Source: Bacillus carboniphilus (lineage in GTDB: Bacteria; Bacillota; Bacilli; Bacillales; JAIVKR01). From it: a DNA stretch of 64,000 nt. Of this stretch, positions 17,719-28,329 are shown in pieces (position 1 is the first letter of the stretch; the number at the start of each line of letters is the position of its first letter). The position numbers were made by a program, and so were the translations under genes. The notes under the pieces were generated by a model. It ran no database searches. It was not told the origin of the DNA and saw only the letters and a program-made list of their open reading frames with translations. Location of the stretch: positions 1,477,822-1,541,821 of the forward strand of contig NZ_CP129013.1 of the NCBI RefSeq assembly GCF_020524035.2, read 5' to 3'.

Positions 17719-18835
17719 AAGTCTTTTAATCGTTTACTTCGGCTTGGATGGCGAAGCTTGCGAAGAGCTTTAGCTTCGATTTGACGAATACGCTCTCGTG
17801 TGACACCAAAGACTTTACCCACTTCTTCTAAGGTTCTTGTTCGACCATCATCTAATCCGAATCGTAAACGAAGTACATTTTCTTCACGGTCCGTTAAAGT
17901 ATCTAGTACATCTTCTAGTTGCTCCTTTAGCAACTCGTATGCAGCATGGTCTGAAGGAGAAGTAGCTTCTTGGTCCTCAATAAAGTCACCTAGATGAGAA
18001 TCATCCTCTTCTCCGATCGGTGTTTCAAGTGAAACTGGCTCTTGAGCAATTTTTAAAATTTCACGTACTTTCTCAGGAGTTAGATCCATATCTTCTGCAA
18101 TTTCTTCAGGGAATGGTTCTCTTCCTAAATCCTGAAGCAGTTGCCTTTGAACGCGAATAAGCTTATTAATAGTCTCGACCATATGAACAGGTATTCTAAT
18201 TGTTCGTGCTTGATCAGCAATAGCTCTTGTAATTGCTTGCCTAATCCACCAAGTAGCATAAGTACTAAACTTATATCCTTTTAAGTAGTCGAACTTTTCA
18301 ACTGCTTTCATTAGACCCATGTTTCCTTCTTGGATCAAATCTAAAAACAACATACCACGACCAACGTACCTTTTAGCAATACTAACAACAAGACGTAAGT
18401 TTGCTTCCGCAAGACGTCTTTTAGCCTCTTCATCGCCTTGTTCTATACGCTGAGCTAGCTCAATTTCTTCTTCAGCTGATAAGAGGTCAACTCTTCCTAT
18501 TTCTTTTAAATACATTCGAACAGGGTCGTTAATTTTCACTCCAGGTGGAACGCTTAGATCATTCAAATCAAATTCTTCTTCCGCTTTCGTTAATTCAGGA
18601 AGGTTTGGATCTTCTGTTTCTTCATTTTCACCTACAATTTCAACACCTTGTTCTCCTAAAAATTCATAATACTCATCCATTTGGTCTGAATCCATTTCAA
18701 AACTAGACATTTTATCCGTAATTTCTTCATAAGTGAGCACACCACGTTTTTTTCCTACTCTACTAGCTGCTCTTTCACTTGATCTAGCGTTAGCTCGACT
18801 TCTGATTCTTTTGAACGGGTTTGTTTTTCAGCCAT
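17709..18835 (-). CDS. sigA: Primary sigma factor SigA (RpoD), frameshifted near codon 27 in this sequence
   Basis: The housekeeping sigma factor. From the GTG at 18740 an intact frame of 343 codons covers region 1.2 ([14 protein letters not shown]), region 2 ([24 protein letters not shown], then [10 protein letters not shown]), region 3 and region 4 with [21 protein letters not shown]. The true start is the ATG at 18833-18835 behind GGAAGGAGGGG: it encodes [19 protein letters not shown] and then reaches a TAG. One base is missing at about 18756/18757; adding it (for example GAG-TCA-GGA) joins the reading to [12 protein letters not shown] as in B. subtilis. Because SigA is essential I take this as a sequence error, though initiation at an internal GTG is possible. 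Last gene of yqxD-dnaG-sigA. Confidence 0.93.
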
Positions 18836-18869
18836 TGGATCCCCTCCTTCCAAAGTGACAAATGTAAGA

Positions 18870-20672
18870 TCAACGACAGGCCTTTTTTAATTCAAGTATT
18901 TCTTTTGCAATAATTGCTGCTTTCTCATAGTCTTTTTGTCGTTCGGCCTCTACCCTTAAAAATTCCTTTTCTTTCCATTTTTGTGATTGTTTTTTATCAT
19001 TTATAGCTTTTATATAGTCGTCTATTTCCTTATCAGAAATATCATCAGTTATTGATAACATAGCGATATTTGAGACAGTTTGACGTAGCGAAGAGTGTGG
19101 TAGTTTTTGGATGAGTAAACTGATGTTTGGTTCGTTACCTTCCTCGTAAAAAGCATAAATATAAGAAACGATGGCCCTATGTTCCTCAATGATAAAATCA
19201 CCACCCAAATGGTCTAACACCTTTTCAGCAACATCACTATTCCTTATCATATGAGCAATTAAAAATTTTTCTGCATTTTGATAAGCTGGTAATAATGAAT
19301 TACTTTGAATCATTGGCTGCATGAATTGTTTTTCCATTACCTGATCAACATTTTTTGGGCGCTTCTCAATATATTTCTCTAATTGACCTTGAAGAACATG
19401 TTTCGAAAGAGAGAACTCAGATGCGAGTTGAGATAAATATAAATCTTGCTCAACTGCATTTGTTATTTGGGATAGTTCTTCTAAAACCTCTTCAATATAC
19501 TTAAGACGATCTCCTTCATCTTTTAAGTTTTTCCCTTTTCGAAAATATTCTATTTTAAACACCATGGTCGTTACACTTGCCCCTATTACATCATTAAAAA
19601 ACTTCTCAGTCCCATATTTATTGATGTAGTCATCAGGATCTAAACCATCTGGTACTCTTGCGATTTTTGTTCTACACCCATACTTTTCAAGTACCTTCAC
19701 AGCTCTAAATGTTGCCTCTATTCCAGCTTGGTCAGAATCGTAGCATATTATAGCTGTTTCGACATTTCTTTTAATAAGCTTCGCTTGTTCTTCTGTCAAA
19801 GATGTCCCCATTGTGGCAACGGCATTTTCAACTTGTGCTCTTACAGAAGAAATAACGTCAGCAAATCCTTCATAAATGACAACTTGCTGAGATTTTCGAA
19901 TATGAACTCTTGCTTGATGAAAGTTGTAAAGTATGGTTCTCTTATTAAAAAGTTTTGTCTCAGGGCTATTTAAATATTTTGGTTGACTAGCTCCAATTGA
20001 ACGACCAGAAAACGCTACTGTACGACCTTGATGGTCCTTAATGGGAAACATAATTCGATTCCTAAATCGATCAAAAAAGGAACCATCCGACTCTCTCTTA
20101 ACTACTATACCCGTCTCATATAGTAGTTCTTCATTATACCCTTTATTTAAACAATATTTTTTTATAAAATCCCAAGAATCAATCGCATATCCAATTTCAA
20201 ATTTATCAATAATATCATTTGTGAAACCCCTATCAAGTAAGTAATCAAGGGCTTCTTGACCTTCTTTTGTATTTTTGAGCAAGTGGTGATAAAATTTCCT
20301 CAACAAATCATAAATTTGATAATATTGTGACTGTTTGTCAGTATGTCCAGCATGATTTGACATTTGACTAACTTCATCAGGGAGTTCTATATTCGCAACT
20401 TCAGCCAACTTCTTTGCCGATTCCACGAAGGTATAGCCTTCAATTTGCATTAAAAAAGAAAATACATTTCCCCCTGCACCACAACCAAAACAGTGGTAAA
20501 TTTGTTTGTCCGATGATACAGAAAAAGACGGTGTATTTTCTCCATGAAATGGACATAGACCAAAATAATTCCTTCCCTGCTTTTTTAGCTGAACATATTC
20601 ACTGACAACATCTACTACATCTACTGATTTTTCAATTTGAGAGATCAGTTCGTCAGGAATTTTATATGCCAT
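18870..20672 (-). CDS. dnaG: DNA primase DnaG
   Basis: A 600-residue primase that makes RNA primers at the replication fork. N-terminal zinc-binding domain with CPFHGENTPSFSVS and HCFGCGAGG (residues about 41-66), catalytic core with EGFADVI (TOPRIM Glu) and CYDSDQAG (TOPRIM acidic pair) near 265-315, and a C-terminal DnaB-helicase-binding domain ending in a helical segment. ATG behind GGGGTTG. It lies between yqxD and sigA in the classical macromolecular-synthesis operon. Confidence 0.96.
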   Translation of the reverse strand: MAYKIPDELISQIEKSVDVVDVVSEYVQLKKQGRNYFGLCPFHGENTPSFSVSSDKQIYHCFGCGAGGNVFSFLMQIEGYTFVESAKKLAEVANIELPDEVSQMSNHAGHTDKQSQYYQIYDLLRKFYHHLLKNTKEGQEALDYLLDRGFTNDIIDKFEIGYAIDSWDFIKKYCLNKGYNEELLYETGIVVKRESDGSFFDRFRNRIMFPIKDHQGRTVAFSGRSIGASQPKYLNSPETKLFNKRTILYNFHQARVHIRKSQQVVIYEGFADVISSVRAQVENAVATMGTSLTEEQAKLIKRNVETAIICYDSDQAGIEATFRAVKVLEKYGCRTKIARVPDGLDPDDYINKYGTEKFFNDVIGASVTTMVFKIEYFRKGKNLKDEGDRLKYIEEVLEELSQITNAVEQDLYLSQLASEFSLSKHVLQGQLEKYIEKRPKNVDQVMEKQFMQPMIQSNSLLPAYQNAEKFLIAHMIRNSDVAEKVLDHLGGDFIIEEHRAIVSYIYAFYEEGNEPNISLLIQKLPHSSLRQTVSNIAMLSITDDISDKEIDDYIKAINDKKQSQKWKEKEFLRVEAERQKDYEKAAIIAKEILELKKACR

Positions 20673-20690
20673 AAAAACAACCCCATACTG

Positions 20691-21149
20691 CTAATTTCTA
20701 TACGTTTTATTATTCTCCTGCAATATTCGACATTTTTTTTCAAAAGCTTTAATAAAATTAACTCGATCCTTATCTGAAAATTTTTTGGGCTTATTTATAT
20801 AAGTTTTTTTTTGTCTTTCTTTAGCATTCATGTATCGAAGAAAAAGAGCAGGTTCTATATTTTCGGATGTAATTATTTTTCCTTTTGGTGTAATCACACA
20901 AATGTCATTCTCAACTAGCATACTAGCCAATCCTATATCTTGAGTAACCACAACATCATATCGCTTGGCAAAATTAACAATTTTAATATCAACTGATTCT
21001 TTTTCCTCATCCACAAAGATCCAACTTCCATTTTCTCTCTCGTTTTTCATATGAGCATAAGAAGCTACAAATGTAACAGGCACTTGATACTTTTGAGCTA
21101 AATTGGAGATTTCCTCTTTCACTGGACATGAGTCAGCATCGACAATTAT
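20691..21149 (-). CDS. yqxD: YaiI/YqxD family (DUF188) protein, start codon unclear
   Basis: A NYN/PIN-like protein of unknown function, about 150 residues. The in-frame sequence upstream of the first standard start codon (GTG 21120-21122) encodes IIVDADSCPVKEEI, the family's conserved N-terminus, so that GTG is too far downstream. Between the upstream stop TGA (21186-21188) and this motif there is no ATG, GTG or TTG in frame. Either an ATA/ATT codon (21144-21149) initiates, or a base is missing upstream: an out-of-frame ATG with GGAGTG lies at about 21185. Later motifs VASYAHM, WIFVD and VVTQDIGLAS are intact. First gene of yqxD-dnaG-sigA. Confidence 0.8.
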   Translation of the reverse strand: MIVDADSCPVKEEISNLAQKYQVPVTFVASYAHMKNERENGSWIFVDEEKESVDIKIVNFAKRYDVVVTQDIGLASMLVENDICVITPKGKIITSENIEPALFLRYMNAKERQKKTYINKPKKFSDKDRVNFIKAFEKKCRILQENNKTYRN

Positions 21150-21214
21150 AGTTAAATTATCCTCGGCATATTTCTCTATTCTCCATCACTCCAAAGAATC
21201 CTTCTTTAAATCAT

Positions 21215-21243
21215 ATTTTACCTTGTATTTTCTCGATTGTCCC
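21215..21243 (-). promoter_or_regulatory. SigA-type promoter of yqxD-dnaG-sigA
   Basis: On the minus strand GGGACA, 17 bases, TAAAAT. It is placed 60-70 bases before the yqxD coding region. Match 4/6 and 5/6. Confidence 0.45.
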
Positions 21244-21385
21244 TTGACATTTCATAAATAGTTTATTCGTAAACAGTTAAGTCTAAACCTAAAAGTAAAT
21301 TTTTTTATCACAATTTTTTATTATAATACAAGATAATATATAATGCCATTATTTTTGGTCGTTAATTTTGGATAAAAGCTAATCT

Positions 21386-21606
21386 AATAAGAAAAGCGGA
21401 AGCCCCGTTTAGCAACGCATATTAAAAGGAACGTCAACTAAGTTCAGCCACGTCCTGTTGAAAACGTAGATCCACCTCCCTCCTGGAGGCGTCTCCGTTG
21501 ACTTATCATAGACAAATGGAACATCATCTAAAGACGTCCACGTCCTGTGGACAACGATGAAAACACTGTCTTATTAAGGACAAAGTTTTATGCTTTCTTA
21601 CTCTGT
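21386..21606 (+). repeat. mosaic hairpin repeat, locus C
   Basis: Opens AATAAGAAAAGCGGAAGCCC and includes GCATATTAAAAGGAACGTC, a damaged GCCAC-GTCCT module, CCTCC-CTCCT-GGAGG and GTCCAC-GTCCT-GTGGAC (21536-21552). It ends in the shared tail (AAGGACAAAGTTTTATGCTTTCTTACTCTG) that directly abuts the yqfL terminator. The remaining bases between 21250 and 21386 are AT-rich with no feature I can support. Confidence 0.8.
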
Positions 21607-21607
21607 T

Positions 21608-21643
21608 AATAAAGGCTAGTAAAGATTTACCTTTACTAGCCTA
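21608..21643 (-). terminator. terminator after yqfL
   Basis: GGCTAGTAAAG / CTTTACTAGCC perfect eleven-base stem, then TTTATT on the minus strand. Confidence 0.8.
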
Positions 21644-21649
21644 TAAATA

Positions 21650-22453
21650 TTACCTTATTATATTTAAAATACTGTTGGCTGTTTCTTCTACCGCTTTATT
21701 GGACACATCAATCACTCGACATTTTAATTTGTCAATGACTTTGTCAAAATATTTAATTTCTTCCTTTATTCTTTCAATATCTGCATACATTGCTTTATCA
21801 TCTAAACCTAAAGTTTTTAATCTTTCTTTACGGATATCATTTAACTTTTCTGGACTAATTTTTAATCCGATACATTTTTCTTTTGGAATTAAAAAAAGTT
21901 CTTCTGGAGGCTCCACCTCTGGAACGATAGGAACATTTGCTACTTTAAATCGCTTGTGAGCTAAAAATTGTGAAAGTGGGGTTTTAGATGTTCTAGACAC
22001 ACCAATTAAAACAATATCTGCCTTTAAGATCCCTCTTGGATCTCTCCCATCATCATATTTAACAGCAAATTCAATTGCCTCAACTTTTTTAAAATAGTCT
22101 TCATCTAACTGACGAACTCTACCCGCTTCATATTTAGGTTTCATGCCAAAACTTGTTTCCATTTTGTCAATTAGCGGACCAATGATATCATAGTATACCA
22201 CATTCTCTTTTTCTGCTAATTGAACCATATATTTTCTTAATTGAGGAATAACTAGTGTGAAACAAATGATGGCTTGATCCTTTTTTGCAAGAGAAACTAT
22301 TTTTTCTATAGTTTCGCAATCTTCAACATAAGGAATTCTTTTAATTGTGGTCGAAAGTCCTTGTCCGTTAAATTGGCTTAAGGCAGCTTTCAAGACTAAA
22401 TCAGCTGTTTCACCAACCGAGTCTGACAAACAGTAGATTATTCTTTGGGTCAT
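21650..22453 (-). CDS. yqfL: Pyruvate, phosphate dikinase regulatory protein family (YqfL)
   Basis: A 267-residue member of the DUF299/PPSR family of bifunctional kinase/pyrophosphorylases that regulate PEP synthase or PPDK. Features: [13 protein letters not shown] at the N-terminus, a P-loop-like [19 protein letters not shown] (residues about 150-168) and the downstream PVVPE-type segment. In B. subtilis YqfL acts with CcpN in gluconeogenic control, which agrees with its ccpN neighbour here. Start ATG (22451-22453) has AAAGGAGAG in front; an upstream frame of eleven codons lacks a site. Confidence 0.9.
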   Translation of the reverse strand: MTQRIIYCLSDSVGETADLVLKAALSQFNGQGLSTTIKRIPYVEDCETIEKIVSLAKKDQAIICFTLVIPQLRKYMVQLAEKENVVYYDIIGPLIDKMETSFGMKPKYEAGRVRQLDEDYFKKVEAIEFAVKYDDGRDPRGILKADIVLIGVSRTSKTPLSQFLAHKRFKVANVPIVPEVEPPEELFLIPKEKCIGLKISPEKLNDIRKERLKTLGLDDKAMYADIERIKEEIKYFDKVIDKLKCRVIDVSNKAVEETANSILNIIR

Positions 22454-22508
22454 TTTATCTCTCCTTTTACTTAAAATATATAGCAAAGTACAAAAGTGAA
22501 TTTAATTC

Positions 22509-23144
22509 TTATATAATGTCATCATTAGCTAGGTTGACCAATATTTTTGTCATATTTGTTTTAGTTAATCTTCCGATAACTTCCAAACCATCTTCTGATT
22601 CTTTTACAACAGGTAAGGCATCAATTTGCTTTTCAATCAACATCTCAGCCGAATCTACAATTAAGTCCTCTCTTCTACAGTATGTAACATTTGGCATTCT
22701 TGTCATAATAATATTAACAGGTATTGAATTAAGCTCTTGTTGCCCAATACTTGCTCGAAGAAGATCCTTACGCGACAGAACACCAACTAACAAAGACCTA
22801 TTATCTACCACAAACAGAGTTCCTACATCTTCTAAAAACATCGTACATATTGCATCATAAACGGATGTATTTTCGTTTACCACTACCGGGATTGAATGGA
22901 AGTCTTTCACTAATAATTTTTTTATTTTATCGGATAGGAGATGCGTTCCTGTTTTACCTGTATAAAAATATCCTACTCTAGGTCTTGCTTCTAAATATCC
23001 TGACATTGTTAAGATTGCCAAATCAGGACGTAGTGTTGCACGCGTCAAATTCAACTTTTCTGCAATGCTTTCACCTGTTATTGGACCATTCTCTTTTACT
23101 ATCTCCAATATACGTTCTTGTCTGCTATTTAGCTCGATTGTCAT
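22509..23144 (-). CDS. ccpN: Transcriptional repressor CcpN
   Basis: CcpN represses gluconeogenic genes (gapB, pckA) in the presence of glucose in B. subtilis. The product of about 211 residues has an N-terminal winged HTH (ERILEIVKENGPITGESIAEKLNLTRATLRPDLAIL begins near residue 10) and two CBS domains (about 75-135 and 140-205; VGVLSRKDLLRASIG and IGRLTKTNMTKIL). Start ATG 23142-23144 or a GTG two codons earlier; AGGTGGTG is very close to both. Upstream gene of the ccpN-yqfL pair. Confidence 0.92.
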   Translation of the reverse strand: MTIELNSRQERILEIVKENGPITGESIAEKLNLTRATLRPDLAILTMSGYLEARPRVGYFYTGKTGTHLLSDKIKKLLVKDFHSIPVVVNENTSVYDAICTMFLEDVGTLFVVDNRSLLVGVLSRKDLLRASIGQQELNSIPVNIIMTRMPNVTYCRREDLIVDSAEMLIEKQIDALPVVKESEDGLEVIGRLTKTNMTKILVNLANDDII

Positions 23145-23222
23145 CACCACCTAATATGAGCAAATAAAAGGTTATACTATAAGTTAATATAGTATACTAA
23201 TTAACGATTTGGCAACTTTTTA

Positions 23223-23758
23223 TTAAGAAAAGCGTATGCGCACGTTTAGCGACGAAGGGGCTTGAGCACTCCGTATGAGATAAAGGAAACACGAAAAGCC
23301 GCAGGCTTCGATGTTGACTTATCATAAGGAGGAGAGCGAAAACTTACGAGTCGTTGGGCGCAGAAGCTAGACAATAGAAAAGCGTATGTGCACGTTTAGC
23401 GACGAAGGGGAAAAGGAACGTCACCTAAGTACAGTCACGTCCTGTGACTAACGTTGACGCTAGAACCTCCTGTTCATCGCCGTATGAGATAAAGGAAACA
23501 CGAAAAGCCATAAAGCAGAGGATCTACTAACTACCGCCACGTCGCGCGAGCAAACGTAGACCCACCTCCGTCCTGGAGGCGTCTCTGTTGACCTATCATA
23601 AGGAAATAGAACATCATCTACACAAAGGATAATCAACTAAGTTCAGCCACGTCCTGTGGCTAACGTTGATGCTAGCACATCGTGTGCTTCGAAAAACTTA
23701 CGAGTCGTTGGGCGCAGAAGCTAGACAATAGAAAAGCGTATGCGCACGTTTAGCGACG
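23223..23758 (+). repeat. mosaic hairpin repeat cluster, locus D
   Basis: Several units with a variant opening, AAGAAAAGCGTATGCGCACG, and closing GTCGTTGGGCGCAGAAGCTAGACAATA at about 23349-23375 and 23702-23730. Modules: GTCAC-GTCCT-GTGAC (23434-23448), GAAC-CTCCT-GTTC (23463-23475), CCTCC-GTCCT-GGAGG and GCCAC-GTCCT-GTGGC inside ATCAAC/GTTGAT. It occupies the glyS/ccpN gap; no gene lies inside. Confidence 0.85.
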
Positions 23759-23787
23759 AAAATTAGAACACAGAAGCTTTCTTTGAA

Positions 23788-23818
23788 GATAAAGAGGAAG
23801 CACATCGGCTTCCTCTCT
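23788..23818 (-). terminator. terminator after glyS
   Basis: GAGGAAGC-ACATCG-GCTTCCTC with TTTATC on the minus strand, directly after the glyS stop codon. Confidence 0.75.
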
Positions 23819-23820
23819 TG

Positions 23821-25203
23821 TTAAAATTGAATTTTCTTTTCCAAAAAGGCCTTTAAGTCTGAAATAGGCATTCTCGATTGTTCCATCGTATCCCGGTCTC
23901 GAACAGTGACTTGACCATCTTCTTTAGAATCAAAATCATAAGTAATACAAAATGGCGTTCCAATTTCATCATGCCTACGATATCTCTTTCCAATTGAACC
24001 TGCCTCATCATAATCGATAGCGAAATAATTGGCTAATTCACCAAATACTTCTTTCGCTTCTTCAGAGAGTTTCTTAGAAAGAGGTAAAACAGCTGCTTTA
24101 AAAGGTGCTAAAGCGGGGTGAAGCTTCATCACCGTTCTCTTTGAACCATTTTCTAACTCTTCCTCTTGATATGCATCTATTAAAAAGGCTAATGTTACAC
24201 GATCGGCCCCTAAAGATGGCTCGATACAATAAGGAACGAATTTCTCTTTTCTTTCTTGCTCTAAATATTCAAAGTCCTCTCCAGATACTTTCATATGTTG
24301 CTTTAAATCATAGTCTGTTCTTGAAGCGATCCCCCAGAGTTCGCCCCAGCCAAATGGGAATTTATATTCAATATCTGTAGTTGCATTACTGTAATGAGAC
24401 AATTCGTCTTCAGAATGATCTCTAAAACGAGTATGTTCTTTACTAAGCCATAATGAGTCTAACCATGTTTCTGCAAACTGTTTCCAGTAATCAAACCATT
24501 TTAATTCCTCACCTGGCTTACAAAAGAACTCTAACTCCATTTGCTCAAACTCTCTTGTACGAAATGTAAAATTCCCTGGTGTAATTTCGTTACGAAAACT
24601 TTTTCCTATTTGTGCAATTCCAAAAGGTAGTTTTTTTCTCATTGTTCGTTGGACATTTTTGAAATTAACAAAAATCCCTTGCGCTGTTTCTGGTCTTAAA
24701 TAAATTTCATTTGTACTAGATTCTGTTACACCTTGATGCGTCTTGAACATAAGGTTAAACTGGCGAATTTCTGTAAAATCATCACTACCACAGTTTGGAC
24801 AAACAATTTTTTGTTCAGCCACCATCTTTTCCATTTCTTCAAACGGAAGACCATCCACAACAACTTCTATGTTTTTCGCATTCATTGCATCTTCAATAAG
24901 TTTATCTGCTCGATGACGTGATTTACATTTCTTACAGTCCATCATCGGGTCGTTGAAATTTCCGAGGTGACCTGATGCCTCCCATGTTTTAGTATTCATT
25001 AATATAGCAGAATCCAATCCTACGTTATAAGGGGAGGACTGCACAAATTTCTTCCACCAAGCTTGTTTAATATTGTTCTTTAATTCTACGCCTAGTGGTC
25101 CATAATCCCATGTATTTGCTAACCCACCATAAATCTCAGATCCTGGGAAAATAAATCCTCTATGCTTTGCATGGGAAACAATTTCATCCATTAAATTGGT
25201 CAT
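23821..25203 (-). CDS. glyS: Glycine--tRNA ligase, single-chain type
   Basis: Charges tRNA-Gly. The 460-residue product is the class II homodimeric (eukaryote/archaeal-like) enzyme, unlike the alpha/beta GlyQ-GlyS pair at this position in B. subtilis. N-terminal [25 protein letters not shown], zinc-like CKKCKSRH and CPNCGS pairs in the insertion, class II motif 2 [15 protein letters not shown] and motif 3 EPSLGADR are visible, with a C-terminal anticodon-binding domain. ATG behind AAGGAGAG. Its leader carries a glycine T-box separated from the gene by a repeat element. Confidence 0.95.
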   Translation of the reverse strand: MTNLMDEIVSHAKHRGFIFPGSEIYGGLANTWDYGPLGVELKNNIKQAWWKKFVQSSPYNVGLDSAILMNTKTWEASGHLGNFNDPMMDCKKCKSRHRADKLIEDAMNAKNIEVVVDGLPFEEMEKMVAEQKIVCPNCGSDDFTEIRQFNLMFKTHQGVTESSTNEIYLRPETAQGIFVNFKNVQRTMRKKLPFGIAQIGKSFRNEITPGNFTFRTREFEQMELEFFCKPGEELKWFDYWKQFAETWLDSLWLSKEHTRFRDHSEDELSHYSNATTDIEYKFPFGWGELWGIASRTDYDLKQHMKVSGEDFEYLEQERKEKFVPYCIEPSLGADRVTLAFLIDAYQEEELENGSKRTVMKLHPALAPFKAAVLPLSKKLSEEAKEVFGELANYFAIDYDEAGSIGKRYRRHDEIGTPFCITYDFDSKEDGQVTVRDRDTMEQSRMPISDLKAFLEKKIQF

Positions 25204-25240
25204 TACAACTCTCTCCTTTACGTTCTAAACTGAAATAATA

Positions 25241-25436
25241 TAAGAAAAGCGCAAGCGCCCGTCTAGCGACGCATATTAAAAGGAACATCAACTAAGTTCA
25301 GCCAGCCACGTCCTGTGGGCAACGATGATGCTAGCACCTCCTGTGCGTCGAAAGCGCTACCCGTCGCTGGGAGCTGGAGCTAGACAAAAATAAATGCACC
25401 ATCCGAATAAGGACAGATTTTTATACTTTCTTACTC
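25241..25436 (+). repeat. mosaic hairpin repeat, locus E, in the glyS leader
   Basis: A unit from AAGAAAAGCGCAAGCGCCCG to GCTGGAGCTAGACA, with a GCATATTAAAAGGAAC segment, one CACGTCCTGTG module and GCAC-CTCCT-GTGC. It is followed by the shared tail ATAAGGACAGATTTTTATACTTTC that touches the T-box terminator. It lies between that terminator and the glyS start, so the glyS message must carry its antisense copy. Confidence 0.8.
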
Positions 25437-25442
25437 TGTAAT

Positions 25443-25492
25443 AAAAAAACCTCTCGTCCCTATGCTAAATTAAAGCATAGGGACGAGAGGTT
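25443..25492 (-). terminator. T-box-controlled terminator of glyS
   Basis: CCTCTCGTCCCTATGC / GCATAGGGACGAGAGG, a perfect 16-base stem followed by TTTTTTT on the minus strand. Its 5' arm follows the T-box sequence. Confidence 0.9.
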
Positions 25493-25662
25493 ACCCGTGG
25501 TTCCACCCTATTTGCTAAGTTTTATCAACTCAGCCTCTTTGACCTTTATTGCTCCAGAGTGCCTTGTCTTTCGCTAAATTCCTTAGCTTTCACCGCCCTA
25601 AGGTCGCTTAACTATGTTGCCCATTTAAGTAAACAATGCTTAAGCGAAAGACATTCTCTTTC
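25443..25662 (-). ncRNA. Glycine T-box leader of glyS
   Basis: On the minus strand a Stem I begins with AGAG / CTCT and GTCTTTCGCT / AGCGAAAGAC pairing. The internal loop between them holds AAGGCA, so the specifier codon is GGC (25561-25563) for glycine. Downstream is the T-box bulge sequence with GGGTGGAACCACGGG (25494-25508), whose paired form is the antiterminator, then the terminator. Uncharged tRNA-Gly should permit read-through into glyS. Confidence 0.9.
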
Positions 25663-25694
25663 TTCACAATTAATATGTAAATTTTAAAATTAAT

Positions 25695-25721
25695 ATTATA
25701 GTATCGATTCCTTTTTGTCAA
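25695..25721 (-). promoter_or_regulatory. promoter of the glyS T-box transcript
   Basis: TTGACA (25716-25721) overlaps the recO stop codon. TATAAT (25695-25700) follows at 15 bases, or TAATAT at 17 bases. Confidence 0.6.
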
Positions 25722-26482
25722 TCTTCTTTCATATATCCTTGCATTTTCTCCATCTGTTTTATAAACTGCTTTGACTTCAAATATATCCCTGTGTACTCAT
25801 TATAGTACTCATCGATTACATTGTTAAGCTCCTTTTTTGTTTCTACTTTCAACGATACTTTACCTAACCTTGCTAAATCCATGAAGAAGAACAATCTAAG
25901 AAGTTGCACTGTTTTTTGTGAAATTTTAAAACGATATGGATCAATATCATAACAACGATGACAAATGAGTCCGCCTTCTCTTATGGAAAAATGGTAGTCC
26001 CCTTCTTTTTCTCCACAATTCGCACAACAAGACAGTTGTGGTGCTTGACCTAAAAAATATAACATCTTCATTTCATAAATAAACATTAAAACTTCTTCAT
26101 CAATTCCTTCATTTAAATATGTAAGCACTGAATGAAACAAATGAAACAAATGTCTATTGACTTCATTGGATTCTGTTGCTTTATCTAGAAGTTCTGCAAA
26201 GAAAGAAGCATAAGCAGTTAAAAAGAGATCCTCACGAATATCTCTCATCGAATGGACGATCTCACCTTGTTCTAACGTTCCCAATCCTTTTGAAGAACGG
26301 TGAAATAAAAAAGAACCATAGGTAAAGAGCTGAGTAAGAGATGAGAGGCGGCTAATTGGTTTATTAGCCCCCCTTGCCATCAACCCTACTTTACCTATTT
26401 GTTCCGAGTAAATCGTTATAATTTTATTTGTTTCTCCATATTTTATCGATCGAACGACATATCCTTCACATTTATGAATCAA
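25718..26482 (-). CDS. recO: DNA repair protein RecO
   Basis: RecO anneals single strands and loads RecA in recombinational repair. The 254-residue product has an N-terminal OB fold (GYVVRSIKYGETNKI) and a helical domain with a zinc cluster CCANCG / CHRC at residues about 148-175. The TTG start (26480-26482) follows AAGGTGAGG. Its end overlaps the glyS promoter. Upstream are yqzL and era, the usual partners. Confidence 0.93.
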   Translation of the reverse strand: MIHKCEGYVVRSIKYGETNKIITIYSEQIGKVGLMARGANKPISRLSSLTQLFTYGSFLFHRSSKGLGTLEQGEIVHSMRDIREDLFLTAYASFFAELLDKATESNEVNRHLFHLFHSVLTYLNEGIDEEVLMFIYEMKMLYFLGQAPQLSCCANCGEKEGDYHFSIREGGLICHRCYDIDPYRFKISQKTVQLLRLFFFMDLARLGKVSLKVETKKELNNVIDEYYNEYTGIYLKSKQFIKQMEKMQGYMKED

Positions 26483-26554
26483 GGGAACCTCACCTTCTTG
26501 ATAGAAAAAAGCTCTTTTAAATACTACTACTATTTACCCCTATTGTTATTCCAT

Positions 26555-26698
26555 TTAAAAATCTACTTTGGCTAATTTTTGATTTTCATCCAGTTTATTT
26601 TTATACTTATTGTATTTTTCCTTTTCAAGCTCTTTGAATAAGAGATACATATCAATATTACCAGTTTCTGTGAACACTTTCCAGGTAAAGCTTAACAT
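26555..26698 (-). CDS. yqzL: Small protein YqzL
   Basis: A 47-residue protein beginning MLSFTWKVFTETGN and ending in a Lys-rich NQKLAKVDF, with AGGTGGGG before its ATG. It matches the YqzL family that sits between era and recO in Bacilli. No known function; the central helix (MYLLFKELEKEKY) is amphipathic. Confidence 0.85.
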   Translation of the reverse strand: MLSFTWKVFTETGNIDMYLLFKELEKEKYNKYKNKLDENQKLAKVDF

Positions 26699-26881
26699 TG
26701 TTAACCCCACCTTTCTGTCGTTAAAACAAGTTTACCCCCATCCAATTATATAAAGCAAGATGACTAGGAATTCAAAGAACATATACAACGGTTTCCTCTA
26801 TTTAGTATAGAAACCTTACATTCGTTAGAGTGAGCCTAAATGAACTTGAGCATGTGAAACAATATCTGCTAAAAAACAACC

Positions 26882-28207
<1,326 letters not shown>

Positions 28208-28329
28208 TTATGAACCACACTTCTATTTTACTCTAATTCGAAACACTTTTCATGCTTTTTAAAGAATTTCTTCATAATTTATTAGAATTTTCTAAAAATA
28301 ATCAAATGGATACTATTTCTCTATGTCCA

